A stretch of 57,711 nucleotides of DNA from NCBI RefSeq assembly GCF_016278775.1, contig NZ_JADQBF010000110.1, positions 1-57,711 of the forward strand, in the 5' to 3' direction. Both the position numbers and the translations under genes were made by a program. Positions 24,010 through 33,304 of this stretch are shown piece by piece. The DNA comes from Demequina sp. GTDB taxonomy: Bacteria; Actinomycetota; Actinomycetes; Actinomycetales; Demequinaceae. The notes below the pieces were generated by a model. That model saw nothing but the letters and a program-made list of their open reading frames with translations. It did no database searches and had not been told where the DNA came from. Every line of letters starts with the position of its first letter. Position 1 is the stretch's first letter.

Positions 24010-24041
24010 TGATATCACGCCACACTGATGCACGGTAGCGT
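24010..24041 (+). promoter_or_regulatory. Intergenic arsB/arsR2 control region
   Basis: TGATATCA (24010-24017) is a perfect 8-bp palindrome in the gap between the divergent genes, and TAGCGT (24036-24041) is a -10 element 7 nt before the arsR2 ATG. A single repressor site could control both directions. The palindrome is short, so the operator assignment is tentative. Confidence 0.4.
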
Positions 24042-24048
24042 ATGGGAC

Positions 24049-24393
24049 ATGAGTCCGGTCACCGCCCCGTTGCCACGAGTCCCGTTTCCTGCCGCTGTCG
24101 GGTCCCAGTTCAGTCTCCTGGCGGACCCGCTGCGACTCAAAATCGTGGAGGCGCTCGCGAGCGAGCAACTGTGCACGTGCCACCTGATCGACATCACGGG
24201 TGCCCGCCAAAGCACCATCAGCAATCACCTGCGTGTGCTGCGGGAGGCTGGCGTGGTGACGAGCGAGGCCGACGGGCGCTACACCTGGTATCGGCTGGCC
24301 CCCGGCGCCTTCGCCGACGCTCTGGGTGCGCTATCGCGCGTCGTCGCCGATGGTCTTTCGGCTCCGCGGTTGCGCCCCGCCTGCGCGACGTGA
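24049..24393 (+). CDS. arsR: ArsR/SmtB-family repressor, second copy
   Basis: A 114-residue winged-helix protein with the sensor motif CTCHL following SEQL, and recognition helix RQSTISNHLRVLREAGVV. The CTC pair corresponds to the CVC pair of the other ArsR in this island, but the two proteins are only distantly similar, so each locus appears to have its own sensor. The start is the ATG at 24049, with TAGCGT 7 nt upstream and no ribosome binding site; an ATG at 24028 would precede the -10. Confidence 0.88.
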   Translation: MSPVTAPLPRVPFPAAVGSQFSLLADPLRLKIVEALASEQLCTCHLIDITGARQSTISNHLRVLREAGVVTSEADGRYTWYRLAPGAFADALGALSRVVADGLSAPRLRPACAT

Positions 24394-24433
24394 CGGGGGC
24401 CGCGTGCGTGGCGCGGAATCAGGCCGAGATGAG

Positions 24434-24504
24434 AGCGGGTGACGGGAATCGAACCCGCGCTATCAGCTTGGGAAGCTGAAGTTCTACCATTGAACTACAC
24501 CCGC
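24434..24504 (-). tRNA. tRNA-Gly (CCC anticodon)
   Basis: The reverse strand folds as a full cloverleaf: acceptor stem GCGGGTG/CACCCGC, anticodon stem TCAGC/GCTGA around the loop TTCCCAA (anticodon CCC), and T-loop GGTTCGATTCC. Length 71 nt without encoded CCA, usual for tRNA-Gly. No integrated element is attached to its 3' end within the window. Confidence 0.97.
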
Positions 24505-24571
24505 GTGCGCCGTCGGCGCGGTACCCATTCTAGGCCAAGGGCGCTACCGCCCCGTCAAACGTGACGCCCCG

Positions 24572-25501
24572 TCAAGCGTGAGGCTGCGCCACCAGCGTGA
24601 ACGCGGTGGACCGCGTCTCGCCGGGTTGAACCAGGAACACCCCCGTACCCTCGGAGCCAGCGGCCTCGAGGTTGAAGCCGTCGTTGCCGTTGGTGACGGG
24701 CTCGACCGCGAAGAACGGCACGTCAACCGGCAGGTAGACCACGGCGTGCTCGAGCAGCGCGCCAGCCTCGACGTCGATGGTGACGGCGCCGGGGTAGTCG
24801 ATTGTCGCCAGGGTGGACGACGTGCGGCCAGTGAAGCACCCGTCCATGAACTCCTCACCGAGCGGCTTCATGTGGCGGAAGTCCAGCCGCCCTGACACCT
24901 CTTGTGGGGGACCAGTGGGCAGGCACTCGATGACGGGGTACGACGCGACACAGTTGATCTGGAGGCGAGTCGGCTCGCCAGGCGCGACGCCGGGGACGCT
25001 CAGTTCCCGCAGAAAGTAGGGGTGATGGCCCAGGCCGGCAGGGAAGGTCTCGTGAGCGTCGTTCGTGATCTCCATGTGCCATGTGAAGCGCTCGGCATCC
25101 AGTTCGTACGTGAAGCGCGCTGTGAACGGCCACGGGAAGTTGACCCCGTAGACCGCGCGCGATACGAACTCGAGGGTGACGGACGTGGGCGTCTGCGCGG
25201 CCACGGCCCATGGGAACTCGATGCCCGTTCCGTGGATGGCCGTGCCATCTTGAAAGTTGACGCGCAACTGGTAGTCCTTGCCCGCCCACCGGAACGCCGC
25301 GTCGCGGATCCTGTTGGACCACGGCACCAACGGGAACGACGCCGTGGACCACACGTCGGCGAGGGACTCTTCAGGGGTGGGACGGAGTACGTCCACCCAC
25401 TCCCCGCCAACGAGCACGCGGCCGAACGCGACGGAGCCGCCGGTGGCAGGGACGAGGCCTACCTGCCAGTGCTCGTTTTCAAGGGTGACGACGTGGGTCA
25501 T
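24572..25501 (-). CDS. Aldose 1-epimerase family protein
   Basis: A 309-residue galactose-mutarotase-like beta-sandwich protein. The conserved catalytic region is visible: FPLVPWSNRIRDAAF, IHGTG, LGHHPYF (catalytic His) and the C-terminal EPVTNGNDGFN with the general-base region. It interconverts alpha and beta anomers of hexoses. The ATG at 25501 (MTHVVTLEN) is chosen over a start at 25543; a CACAAT hexamer lies 6 nt before it. Not linked to other sugar genes here. Confidence 0.87.
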   Translation of the reverse strand: MTHVVTLENEHWQVGLVPATGGSVAFGRVLVGGEWVDVLRPTPEESLADVWSTASFPLVPWSNRIRDAAFRWAGKDYQLRVNFQDGTAIHGTGIEFPWAVAAQTPTSVTLEFVSRAVYGVNFPWPFTARFTYELDAERFTWHMEITNDAHETFPAGLGHHPYFLRELSVPGVAPGEPTRLQINCVASYPVIECLPTGPPQEVSGRLDFRHMKPLGEEFMDGCFTGRTSSTLATIDYPGAVTIDVEAGALLEHAVVYLPVDVPFFAVEPVTNGNDGFNLEAAGSEGTGVFLVQPGETRSTAFTLVAQPHA

Positions 25502-25572
25502 GGTGACATTGTGACTGATGGGACCGCTCGCGTCCCTGACCAAATGCCCAACCGTGTCGCGAGCGTCACTCG

Positions 25573-26130
25573 CTACCGGTTTTGAAGCGCGTCGAGACCC
25601 ACCGCAACGGCTTGCAGCAGTCGAGTGTCGTACTCCTCGGCCGTGACGGTGACCTGATACGTGTCACGCAGACCCCACTTGCGCACGATCTCCATGACGG
25701 GGCGCTCCCCCACGCTGAACACGAAGTCGTAGGGGATGAAGCCGAAGTCAGTGAAGCGGCGGATGATGGCGTAGACCGCAGACTTCTCTTGGCCCTTCAC
25801 CTGCGGCTGGCCAGCTTGGTCGATGAGCCACGTGGAGTTCAGCAGGGAGGCGGCGAAGTCCTTGCGGAACTCGCCGATGGCCTGTCCGGCGCCGTCGTAG
25901 ACGTCAACAACCGACCTGATATCGAGCACATTGCGGGCCTTGAACGTGAACAGCACGGTGTTCTTCGAGTCATCGGTGTAGAACACCACCTCCTCTCGCA
26001 TCTTCATGCGCTTCTGCTGCGCGAAGCCGAGCATGGTGGTGGGTTGCCAATGGGCGTCGACGCTCCAGATCTCGTACCGGTTGACCATGGCGGCGAAGCG
26101 TTGCTTGATAAGGAAGTTGCGTGTCGTCAT
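25573..26130 (-). CDS. LURP-one/scramblase-like protein
   Basis: A 185-residue protein beginning MTTRNFLIKQRFAAMVNRYEIW. The fold signature of LOR/scramblase (Tubby-like) proteins is suggested by a repeating beta pattern and phrases such as VYDGAGQAIGEFRKDF and GQPQVKGQEKS. Bacterial members have no established function. TAACGT lies 7 nt before the ATG at 26130, a leaderless start; the in-frame extension to 26232 is Arg/Ala-rich noise. Confidence 0.75.
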   Translation of the reverse strand: MTTRNFLIKQRFAAMVNRYEIWSVDAHWQPTTMLGFAQQKRMKMREEVVFYTDDSKNTVLFTFKARNVLDIRSVVDVYDGAGQAIGEFRKDFAASLLNSTWLIDQAGQPQVKGQEKSAVYAIIRRFTDFGFIPYDFVFSVGERPVMEIVRKWGLRDTYQVTVTAEEYDTRLLQAVAVGLDALQNR

Positions 26131-26337
26131 ACGGGCGACGTTAGCGTGGCTGCGAGGCGCATGGAGAGAGGCGCGCGAAGCGCGTCGCGCCGGGTCCCGC
26201 GTGCCGCTCAAGGAATGCGCCGCGGACGCCACACGTTCCCCCTACAGACGCCCTTGTGGCGCGCGTTGCCAGGCGCAGCCGCCCGGCACCCCTGGTACGA
26301 CCGCAAGACAGGCACGACCGAAAGACAGGAGAGACTC

Positions 26338-26583
26338 ATGGCTATCGGTACCGGCATCTTCTTGATCGTGGTGGGCGCTGTGCTCACCTTCGCCCTCAAC
26401 GTCACGGTGGACGTCGTCAACCTCGACGCCGTCGGCTGGATCAGCATGATCGCGGGTGCGGCAGCGATCATCATCTCGCTCATCGTCAACGCGCAAAGCA
26501 CGCGCACCACTCACCGCGAGATCTACCAGGACCGCCCGGGAGCTCAGCCCCCGCCCCCCGAGTCAGGCACGCGCGGCGTCTAG
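26338..26583 (+). CDS. DUF6458 small membrane protein
   Basis: An 81-residue protein with two TM helices (about 4-25 and 30-51) and a short polar tail (TRTTHREIYQDRP). AGGAG lies 7 nt before the ATG. The sequence MAIGTGIFLIVVGAVLTFAL is typical of DUF6458, an actinobacterial family without known function. It converges on the following MFS gene with 14 bp between the stops. Confidence 0.85.
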   Translation: MAIGTGIFLIVVGAVLTFALNVTVDVVNLDAVGWISMIAGAAAIIISLIVNAQSTRTTHREIYQDRPGAQPPPPESGTRGV

Positions 26584-26597
26584 TGCGCCCACAACCG

Positions 26598-27884
26598 CTA
26601 CGGGTCCGGGATCTGCACCTCGGGAATGGTGGTGACCTTGAGGAACGGCCTGCGTGGCGACAGGGCCACGTCGAGCCGTCCCTTGCTCACCGATCTGGCG
26701 ACCACGGCGATGACCACCGCGAGCGCGGTGATTGAGCCGACTGCGATCGCGAGCCGGGGCCCCAGATGCTCGCCCACCCACCCCACGGCGGGTGAGCCAA
26801 GGGGGTTGGCTCCCATCAGCACCATCATGTAGAGCGACATGACCCGCCCCCTCATGGGCGCTGGAGTCGTCGTCTGCACCGTCGCGTTCGCCGAGGTGAG
26901 CATCGTCATGGCCGTGAAGCCCACTGGGATGCCCGACAGCGCGTAGGTCCAGTAGGTGGGCATGACGGCCATCACACCGCTAGCCACGGCAAACCCAGCT
27001 GCGGCGAGGACCACGAGCCGTGCCGACGGTTCCGTGCGTCGCGCGGCCATCACCGCACCGGTGAGCGAGCCGATTGCGAGGATCGAGCCAAGGATGCCGT
27101 AGTCCTCAGGCCCTAGCCCAAACTCGATGCGCGCCATCATGGCACTGGTGAGCTGGAAGTTCAGACCAAAGGTCGACACCACGCTCACCACCACAAAGAT
27201 GATCATGAGGTCGCGTCTGCCGCGCACGTAGCGCAGGCCGTCGATCACCTGGCCGGGCGAGCGGGGTGCCCGCTCCTGGGCGTGGAACTGGGAGGTACGC
27301 ATCAGCGCCAGCGCGATGAGGGTCGCGGCGAAAGTCGCACCATTGATGACGAAGACCCACCCGGTGCCCACGGCCGCAATCAGCAGGCCAGCGGCGCCGG
27401 GTCCGATGAGGCGTGCCGCATTGAATGACGCGGAGTTCAGGCCGACGGCGTTGGCCAGTTGCTTGCGCGGCACCAGGTCCCCCACGAACGTCTGCCGTGC
27501 GGGGGCATCGAACGCGGTGACGACGCCGAGCGCGAGGGCGAAGCCGTAGACGTGGAACAGTTCGGCGTTGCCGGACAGGACCAGCACGCCAAGACCCAAG
27601 CCCAAAGCACCCGCCGACGATTGGGTCACCATCAGCATCTTGCGGTGGTCAACCCTGTCGGCGACGACGCCGGTGAAGGGGCCGAGCAGCAGGAAGGGGA
27701 GGAATTGCAGGCCGGTGGTGATGCCCACCGCCACGCCAGAATCGCGAGTCAGTACGGTCAACACCAGCCAGTCCTGAGCGATGCGCTGCATCCAAGTGCC
27801 CAGGTTCGACACGAGGGCGCTGGCGAACCAGAGCCGGTAGTTGAGGATCCCGAGCGAGCTGAAAGTGTTTGTCATTTCTGACAT
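26598..27884 (-). CDS. MFS transporter (MFS_3, enterobactin-exporter-like)
   Basis: About 428 residues and 12 TM helices. The start GILNYRLWFASALVSNLGTWMQRIAQDWLVL is reduced here to its key features: the NYR...S..G.W.Q...Q.WLV pattern of EntS-like exporters; DRVDHRKML is motif A. Such proteins export siderophores or drugs. Two ATGs (27884, 27875) are both possible starts; neither has a ribosome binding site. It lies upstream of no obvious partner; the oxidoreductase gene behind it begins a separate transcription unit. Confidence 0.85.
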   Translation of the reverse strand: MSEMTNTFSSLGILNYRLWFASALVSNLGTWMQRIAQDWLVLTVLTRDSGVAVGITTGLQFLPFLLLGPFTGVVADRVDHRKMLMVTQSSAGALGLGLGVLVLSGNAELFHVYGFALALGVVTAFDAPARQTFVGDLVPRKQLANAVGLNSASFNAARLIGPGAAGLLIAAVGTGWVFVINGATFAATLIALALMRTSQFHAQERAPRSPGQVIDGLRYVRGRRDLMIIFVVVSVVSTFGLNFQLTSAMMARIEFGLGPEDYGILGSILAIGSLTGAVMAARRTEPSARLVVLAAAGFAVASGVMAVMPTYWTYALSGIPVGFTAMTMLTSANATVQTTTPAPMRGRVMSLYMMVLMGANPLGSPAVGWVGEHLGPRLAIAVGSITALAVVIAVVARSVSKGRLDVALSPRRPFLKVTTIPEVQIPDP

Positions 27885-27933
27885 GGAACGGTACGCCTCT
27901 ACCGCGGCATTCCACCGCCCACAAGTCCCGGGA

Positions 27934-28920
27934 CTATGGCACCGAGACCACCACTTTGCCGCGGGCGTGACGCGAGGCGACTCGCTGCATCGCATCCGCG
28001 CCGTGAGACAGCGTGAACATCGTGTCCATCAGCACGGTCAAGCTGCCATCGGTGAGCATGTCGGCCAACGCGCGCAGGTCCTGCTGGTTGGGCGAGGAGT
28101 AGAAGACTCCGATGCGCTTGCGCAGCACCTTTCCCCTCCACGCCGCCTTGGTGACGCGGGCGAGCGCCCCGCCGTCTGGTCCAGGCTCGCCGCTGTTGGG
28201 CAGCAGAACCCCTGTCGCAGTGGTGAGCTTCTCGAGTGCGAGCATCCGGTCCGCGGCCACGTTGTCAAAGATGAGGTCGAAGCGCTCCTCGGTGTCCAGC
28301 ACGCTCTCGCTCGTGTAGTCGATCACGCGATGTGCCCCCAGGTCGAGCACCGCCTGCACGTTGCCGGACGAGCACACCCCCGTGACGGTCGCTCCGGCGG
28401 CGGCGGCCATCTGCACTGCAAAGGAGCCGATGCCGCCCGACGCGCCGATCACCAGCACCTTGTCGCCAGGGCCGACCGGCCGCACCCTGAGCCCGTGGAG
28501 CGCCGCGAGCCCCGCCATCGTCGTCGCGGCGGCCGCCTCGAAGGTGATGCCCGCAGGAATCCTGGTGACCTTGTCCTCTGCCGCCAAGGCGTACTCGGCG
28601 AGCGTCGCCCGCCCCTCGCCGAACACCTCGTCGCCCACCCTCCACTGGGTGACGTCGGCTCCCACCGCCTCGACGATGCCGGCCACGTCGCTGCCCCGAA
28701 TCGTCTGGCGCGGCCTGCGCAACCCCAGCCCGAGGCGGACGACGGCTGGCTTGCCGCGCGTGAGGAAGACGTCGGCCGGATTGAGGGCGGTTGCCTTGAC
28801 GCGCAGCAACACGTCGCGCGGCCCAGGCGTGGGGACGGGGACGGTGCCGGGTGAGAGCACGTCGGCCTCGCCGTAGTGGTGGTGCATGACGGCGGTCATG
28901 GTGGCGGGTGTGTGGGTCAT
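27934..28920 (-). CDS. NAD(P)-dependent quinone oxidoreductase, MDR family
   Basis: A 328-residue zinc-free medium-chain dehydrogenase/reductase. The GroES-like part (about 10-125) has ALNPADVFLTRG; the Rossmann domain has VLVIGASGGIGSFAVQ (about 150-165). No catalytic zinc-binding Cys/His set is present. It likely reduces quinones or enones with NADPH. The ATG at 28920 has GGAGG 6 nt upstream. The N-terminus contains HHH in MHHHYGEADVL. Confidence 0.87.
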   Translation of the reverse strand: MTHTPATMTAVMHHHYGEADVLSPGTVPVPTPGPRDVLLRVKATALNPADVFLTRGKPAVVRLGLGLRRPRQTIRGSDVAGIVEAVGADVTQWRVGDEVFGEGRATLAEYALAAEDKVTRIPAGITFEAAAATTMAGLAALHGLRVRPVGPGDKVLVIGASGGIGSFAVQMAAAAGATVTGVCSSGNVQAVLDLGAHRVIDYTSESVLDTEERFDLIFDNVAADRMLALEKLTTATGVLLPNSGEPGPDGGALARVTKAAWRGKVLRKRIGVFYSSPNQQDLRALADMLTDGSLTVLMDTMFTLSHGADAMQRVASRHARGKVVVSVP

Positions 28921-28993
28921 GACTTCCTCCAAGGAAGATACAAAGAGTATGCGCGTCGCCGACGCGGGTGGGGCGTCGGCGACGCGGCTGCGA

Positions 28994-31174
28994 TTAGACG
29001 AGCGCGGGCTCGCGCTCGTCGTGAGGCTCTGGCAGAGCGGCAGCGGGGGCGGGGGGAGCGTGGTGCTCCACCCGGGGTAGCCACTCAAGCCACGACGGGA
29101 GGTACCAGTTCGCCTTGTCGAGCCAGGTCATCGCGGCAGGCACCAGCAGGATGCGGATGATGGTGGCGTCCAACATCACGCCGACCGCGAGCCCGAATCC
29201 CCACTGCGACAGCTCGGGAATCGACGCGGAAGCGAAGCCGCCGAAGACGCCGATCATGATGAGGGCCGCGCCCGTGATGAGCGGCCCGGTCTTGGACACG
29301 CCCTCGATCACGGCTGTTCGTGTGTCCCCCGTGGCGTCGTAGCGCTCGCGGATCCGGCTCAGCAGGAACACGTGGTAGTCCATCGACAGGCCGAAGACCA
29401 GGGCGAACACCATGACCGGCATGTACGGGGAGATACCGTCGGCGGTTGGCAGGCCGAGCGCCTCGCCCCAGCCCCACTGGTAGGTGGCCACGAGAGCACC
29501 GAACGTTGCCGTGGTGCCGATGAGATTCATGAGGATCGCCTTGAGCGGCACCACCACGGAACGGAACATCACCAGCAGCAGCACGAACGTGACGCCGAGG
29601 ATGAACGCGACGGCCCACGGGGCCATTCTCGCGATCAGGCCAAAGTTGTCGTACTCGGTTGCGCGTGCGCCTCCTACGAATGCCTCGGTATCCGCGCCGG
29701 TGAGGTGGGTGGGGATGAGGTCCTGGCGCAAGCGCTCGATCGCGTCGGCCGACTCGGGATCCGCCACGTCGAACGTGTCGTGAGTGTCGATGAACACGGC
29801 GCCGCCACGCTCGTCGACCGTGGTACCCCCAAAGCCAGCGTCGGCCTCGATGGCATCGGCCAGCGCCGCAATCTCCCCGTCGGTTCCGCCAGTGACCGCG
29901 ACCATCGTCGCCGAGTCGGTGAAGCCGAAGTCCTCCGTGTAGACCACGTTGGCCTTGTTGAGCACGAAGTCGTCTGGCCAGGAGTCGGGACTTGGCATCG
30001 CGAACTTGAGAGACAAGACGGGCGCCATGATGAGCCCCAAGATCACGAGGCCGGCCGTCGCGGCGGAGCCAGGGCGGCGAGCCACCCACGTGGCAAGGCG
30101 GTTCCAGCCGCGCGAGGTCTCGCCTGGGTGGCGCATCGGCAACCGCCAGGAGTTGACGCGATGCCCCAGCAGTCGCAACACGGCCGGGAGCAGGAACAGG
30201 GCGATCGACACGGCAGACAGGGCCACCGCGATGATGGCGATGCCGATGCCCAGGAACGTGTTCTGCGGCAACAGCATGAGGCCGCCGATGGACGCCACGA
30301 CCGTCAGGCCAGACGTGAGCACCGCGCGATTGGCGGTGGTCCCCGTGATGGTGACCGCGTCGAGCACGCTGTGACCGCGCGCGAGTTCCTCTCGGAAGCG
30401 CTGGACCGTCAGCAGCGAGTAGTCGATGCCGAGCGCGAGGCCCATCATGCCCACAAAGATGGTGAGACTGTCGGACACTTCGGTCCCAGACGACGCAATG
30501 GCCCGCGACGCGATGGCCCCGATCCCCGTGGCGATCACCATGGACGCAAGAGCCACCAGCAAGGGAAGGCCCGCCGCGACCACGGCGCCGAACACGAACA
30601 CGAGCACCACGAGCGCGATCGCAATGCCGATTCCTTCCCCCCTCGCCAAGTCGCTGCTTGCCAGCTCGTTGAGCGCGAGCTGCATGGACTCGGGCCCCGA
30701 CACAAACGCATCCACACCGTCGGTCGCTACCGCGTCCACGGCGTCGATCACGTCGAGCATCACCGCGTCGTCCGCCACCACGGTGAAGTCCACGACGGCG
30801 GACCCTCCCGCGGGCGCAACCAAGGCGTCGGACGTCGAGACGTCGCTCACGCCCTCGATGGCGTCCAGGGCGGCTACCGCGTTGGTGAGCACCGCGTCGA
30901 ATGCCGCCGACCCGGATGTCTCCGTATCGGAGGTGACGATGAGTTGCTCGGCGAAGCGGGCGGAATCGCTGTCGCCAACGCGGTACTGCTGATCGAGATC
31001 GGCCGCAGTGTCGGCCTCGGTAGAGACCAAGTTGGTCTGAAGCGGGGAGACGTACTTGTCGATCGATCCGGCCGCGATACCTGCGGCGATCATCGCGAGT
31101 ATCCAGCCGATCACGGTGAGCCACGGCCGCCTGGCGGCCGCGCGGGCAAGACGCCCAGTCATTCCGACATTCAT
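28994..31174 (-). CDS. MMPL/RND-family exporter
   Basis: A 726-residue transporter with the RND layout repeated twice: one TM, a large extracytoplasmic domain, then five TMs (about 165-365 and 530-700). Conserved family residues GIDYSLL (residues near 265) and SMDYHVFLLSRIRE are seen in the two halves; these hold the proton-relay Asp-Tyr pairs. Substrates in actinobacteria include lipids and drugs. The start at 31174 has AAAGG upstream. The C-terminal tail is Pro/Ala/Glu-rich. Confidence 0.9.
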   Translation of the reverse strand: MNVGMTGRLARAAARRPWLTVIGWILAMIAAGIAAGSIDKYVSPLQTNLVSTEADTAADLDQQYRVGDSDSARFAEQLIVTSDTETSGSAAFDAVLTNAVAALDAIEGVSDVSTSDALVAPAGGSAVVDFTVVADDAVMLDVIDAVDAVATDGVDAFVSGPESMQLALNELASSDLARGEGIGIAIALVVLVFVFGAVVAAGLPLLVALASMVIATGIGAIASRAIASSGTEVSDSLTIFVGMMGLALGIDYSLLTVQRFREELARGHSVLDAVTITGTTANRAVLTSGLTVVASIGGLMLLPQNTFLGIGIAIIAVALSAVSIALFLLPAVLRLLGHRVNSWRLPMRHPGETSRGWNRLATWVARRPGSAATAGLVILGLIMAPVLSLKFAMPSPDSWPDDFVLNKANVVYTEDFGFTDSATMVAVTGGTDGEIAALADAIEADAGFGGTTVDERGGAVFIDTHDTFDVADPESADAIERLRQDLIPTHLTGADTEAFVGGARATEYDNFGLIARMAPWAVAFILGVTFVLLLVMFRSVVVPLKAILMNLIGTTATFGALVATYQWGWGEALGLPTADGISPYMPVMVFALVFGLSMDYHVFLLSRIRERYDATGDTRTAVIEGVSKTGPLITGAALIMIGVFGGFASASIPELSQWGFGLAVGVMLDATIIRILLVPAAMTWLDKANWYLPSWLEWLPRVEHHAPPAPAAALPEPHDEREPALV

Positions 31175-31305
31175 GGTGGTGCCTTTCGAGTGGTGTGTGC
31201 CGGGTGGCACGCGGTTTTCGGGTGCGCTCGGTTGTTTTGAGGCGCGCTGAGTAGAGGTGGGGTGGGGTGTGGTGCTCGGGTAAAGGGTGCGCGGGCGGCG
31301 TGGGA

Positions 31306-32022
31306 CTAGGCGGCCGCGACCTCCTCCGCGCGGGTGGCAGTCGCGGCAGCCGGAGCCGGGCGAATGCCCTTGACGAGCAGGTAGCCGATCATCCAGAACT
31401 CACCGATGGTGGCGGGAATCGCGAGGCTAGCGACAAGCCAGCCAGGTGCGTCGGCGAGGCCGTAGCCGAGCAGGCCGCTCACGACGTAGCCGACGCCGCC
31501 GACCACCAGGATCCATCCCATGACTCGCGGGAATCGTGCCGAGGTGACGGCCACCCAGCCCATCGGGATGAGCCAGAGGCCAAAGAACAGGTTGCCCATG
31601 CCCCACGCGTTGGTGGAAAGCTCGTACATGAGTGCGACGGTTCCCGACGCGTCGGCGCCGGGGGCGAGGCTGGCGTCGGCCGCAATGGAGTTGGCGGTGG
31701 CCATGAACGCGCCCGATGCCATGATCGCGACAGCGTTGACCATGCCGAACGTGGCGGTCGCGTAGGCGGCCGTCGGGTTGATGGGGCGGAACAGTTTGTA
31801 GAAATACACGGCCGCAAGCGCCTGGGTGAGGACCACTCCCATCTCCAGCAGCACCAAGAGGTGGGCCTGATCTGCGTGGTCGGTGAGGTTGGCCAGGGTG
31901 GCGGCGGGGTCGTCGGCGTCAATCAGTCGAGGACGCAGGGCGAGGAAGCCGAGCATGCCGGTGAAGGCGAGGCCCAGGTACCAGGCGCCGGCGGCCCTGG
32001 CGGTTTTGATGTGGTGCGTCAT
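31306..32022 (-). CDS. DUF4386 membrane protein
   Basis: A 238-residue protein with six predicted TM helices. The WYLGLAFTG start, YKLFRPIN after the third helix, and WGMGNLFFGLWLIPMGW fit DUF4386, a family of unknown function. AGGAGAG lies upstream of the ATG. It lies 131 bp upstream of the MMPL gene on the same strand and may share a transcript. Confidence 0.85.
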   Translation of the reverse strand: MTHHIKTARAAGAWYLGLAFTGMLGFLALRPRLIDADDPAATLANLTDHADQAHLLVLLEMGVVLTQALAAVYFYKLFRPINPTAAYATATFGMVNAVAIMASGAFMATANSIAADASLAPGADASGTVALMYELSTNAWGMGNLFFGLWLIPMGWVAVTSARFPRVMGWILVVGGVGYVVSGLLGYGLADAPGWLVASLAIPATIGEFWMIGYLLVKGIRPAPAAATATRAEEVAAA

Positions 32023-32135
32023 GAGTGCTCTCCTATGAAGTGAGGTGCTTTTTGGGTGAGCGAGGAGGAGGTCTCGTGCCTCTCGGCTCGCTGGGTTGGT
32101 CGGTGAGTTGGGGAAAGGGCGCGCGGCCCTAGGTG

Positions 32136-32381
32136 CTAGAGGGAAGGCTGATTGTCGGTGCCTCCCGTCTCGTAGGCGAAGACGTCATCGAGGGGCCGCT
32201 TGAACACCCTCGCGATCTCGAAAGCCATCTCGAGCGACGGGGAGTACTTGCCCTGTTCGATCGCGATGATGGTCTGGCGGGTCACCTTGAGGCGCTCCGC
32301 CAGCTCGGCCTGGGTCATCTCGCCACACTCGAACCTCAAGGCGCGAATGCGGTTGGTGACCTTGGTGGGTTTGGGGGCCAT
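32136..32381 (-). CDS. XRE-family regulator (short HTH_3 protein)
   Basis: An 81-residue single-domain HTH protein; [21 protein letters not shown] is abbreviated here to its helix 2-3 core [14 protein letters not shown]. Short XRE proteins of this kind sit at the end of operons with small membrane proteins and usually repress them. Its ATG lies 1 bp beyond the stop of the preceding four-TM gene, so it is the last gene of a four-gene operon. The repeated TTGACAT/ATGTCAA sites at the operon promoter are its likely operators. Confidence 0.88.
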   Translation of the reverse strand: MAPKPTKVTNRIRALRFECGEMTQAELAERLKVTRQTIIAIEQGKYSPSLEMAFEIARVFKRPLDDVFAYETGGTDNQPSL

Positions 32382-32382
32382 G

Positions 32383-32877
32383 TCAGAAGCCCCTGCGGTA
32401 GGCGGCGATCTTGGTGAGGGTCTCGGCGTACGCGCCCACGGTGCCTGCAAGGAACACCAGGTTGCCGATCCAGAAGAGATCGGCGCCGATCATGGCAAGC
32501 ACGAGTACGCCAAACATCGCCACGCCACTGATCGTTGCGGCACGGCGGTCGCCGAGCCTCTTGATGTCCTTGTCCCGCAGGTCGCCCTCGAGCTGACCTT
32601 CTGGGTTGATGCCGCGCGCGGCGAGACTCACGGCGCCACCGATGGCGCCCACAATCGAACCGATGATGGTGCCGACCATAGAGAGTCCGATAGCCCACAT
32701 CATCGGTGTGATCCAGGAGACGTCCTCGATGGGCTGGGAGATGGCGCGAGGAATGATCACGGCGAAGTAGGCCACCGACGTGATGGTCACGACCGCGAGG
32801 TAGACCCACACGGATCGTTCGTCCACGGTCATCGCGACCGGGTCATCGTCGCCAGGGGCGCGCAGTTCGTGGTTCAT
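32383..32877 (-). CDS. Four-TM membrane protein, paralogue 3
   Basis: A 164-residue protein with four TM helices (about 22-45, 55-82, 110-130, 136-156) and a charged cytoplasmic loop ([15 protein letters not shown]) between the second and third. [17 protein letters not shown] aligns with ADTFWAVHVLFVGSFLG of the next gene and VDPFWITNSLFGAFAL of the first, so the three are paralogues. Its start overlaps the preceding stop by 4 bp. The fold resembles DUF2178-type proteins; function unknown. Confidence 0.8.
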   Translation of the reverse strand: MNHELRAPGDDDPVAMTVDERSVWVYLAVVTITSVAYFAVIIPRAISQPIEDVSWITPMMWAIGLSMVGTIIGSIVGAIGGAVSLAARGINPEGQLEGDLRDKDIKRLGDRRAATISGVAMFGVLVLAMIGADLFWIGNLVFLAGTVGAYAETLTKIAAYRRGF

Positions 32878-33302
32878 CGTTCGAGACCTTCCCTATAAGC
32901 GGCGACGGTGGTGCCTGACTGAGCGAGCGAGCCCAAGAAGCTGCCAACGAACAGGACGTGGACAGCCCAGAAGGTGTCGGCGCCAAGGGCGAGCATGATC
33001 AAGGTGGCCAGGACGGCCAGGCTGGTGAGACCCGCGCCGGCCGACTCTGACGTGCGCATGATTTCCGCGTCGCGCTCGTCGGCGATGACCTGCCCGCGCA
33101 GGCGCCACCGCGCCACGCCGTAGAAGGCCGCGTAGAGCGCCCCGCCGATGCCCACCATCAGCAGCATCGGCCCCTGCCATGCCACCTCGGTGAACGACGC
33201 GTCGTCCGTCACCGCTCGGGCGATGATCACGATCCAGTACGTGGCGAAGGCCGCGACGCCGAGCGCGAGGCCCAGCAGCTGGTGACGGAGCTCGAATTCC
33301 AT
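32874..33302 (-). CDS. Four-TM membrane protein, paralogue 2
   Basis: A 142-residue protein with four TM helices and the DERDAEIMRTSESAG loop between helices 2 and 3, the ERDxxI element common to DUF2178-like proteins. The ATG at 33302 (MEFELRHQ) is 2 bp from the preceding stop. Similar in layout to its two neighbours; see paralogue 3. Confidence 0.8.
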   Translation of the reverse strand: MEFELRHQLLGLALGVAAFATYWIVIIARAVTDDASFTEVAWQGPMLLMVGIGGALYAAFYGVARWRLRGQVIADERDAEIMRTSESAGAGLTSLAVLATLIMLALGADTFWAVHVLFVGSFLGSLAQSGTTVAAYREGLER

Positions 33303-33304
33303 GG

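Noticed and set aside
29085-31124. Long antisense open frame opposite the MMPL gene
   Set aside because: Arg/His-rich composition typical of a shadow frame in GC-rich DNA; the MMPL frame has clear family motifs.
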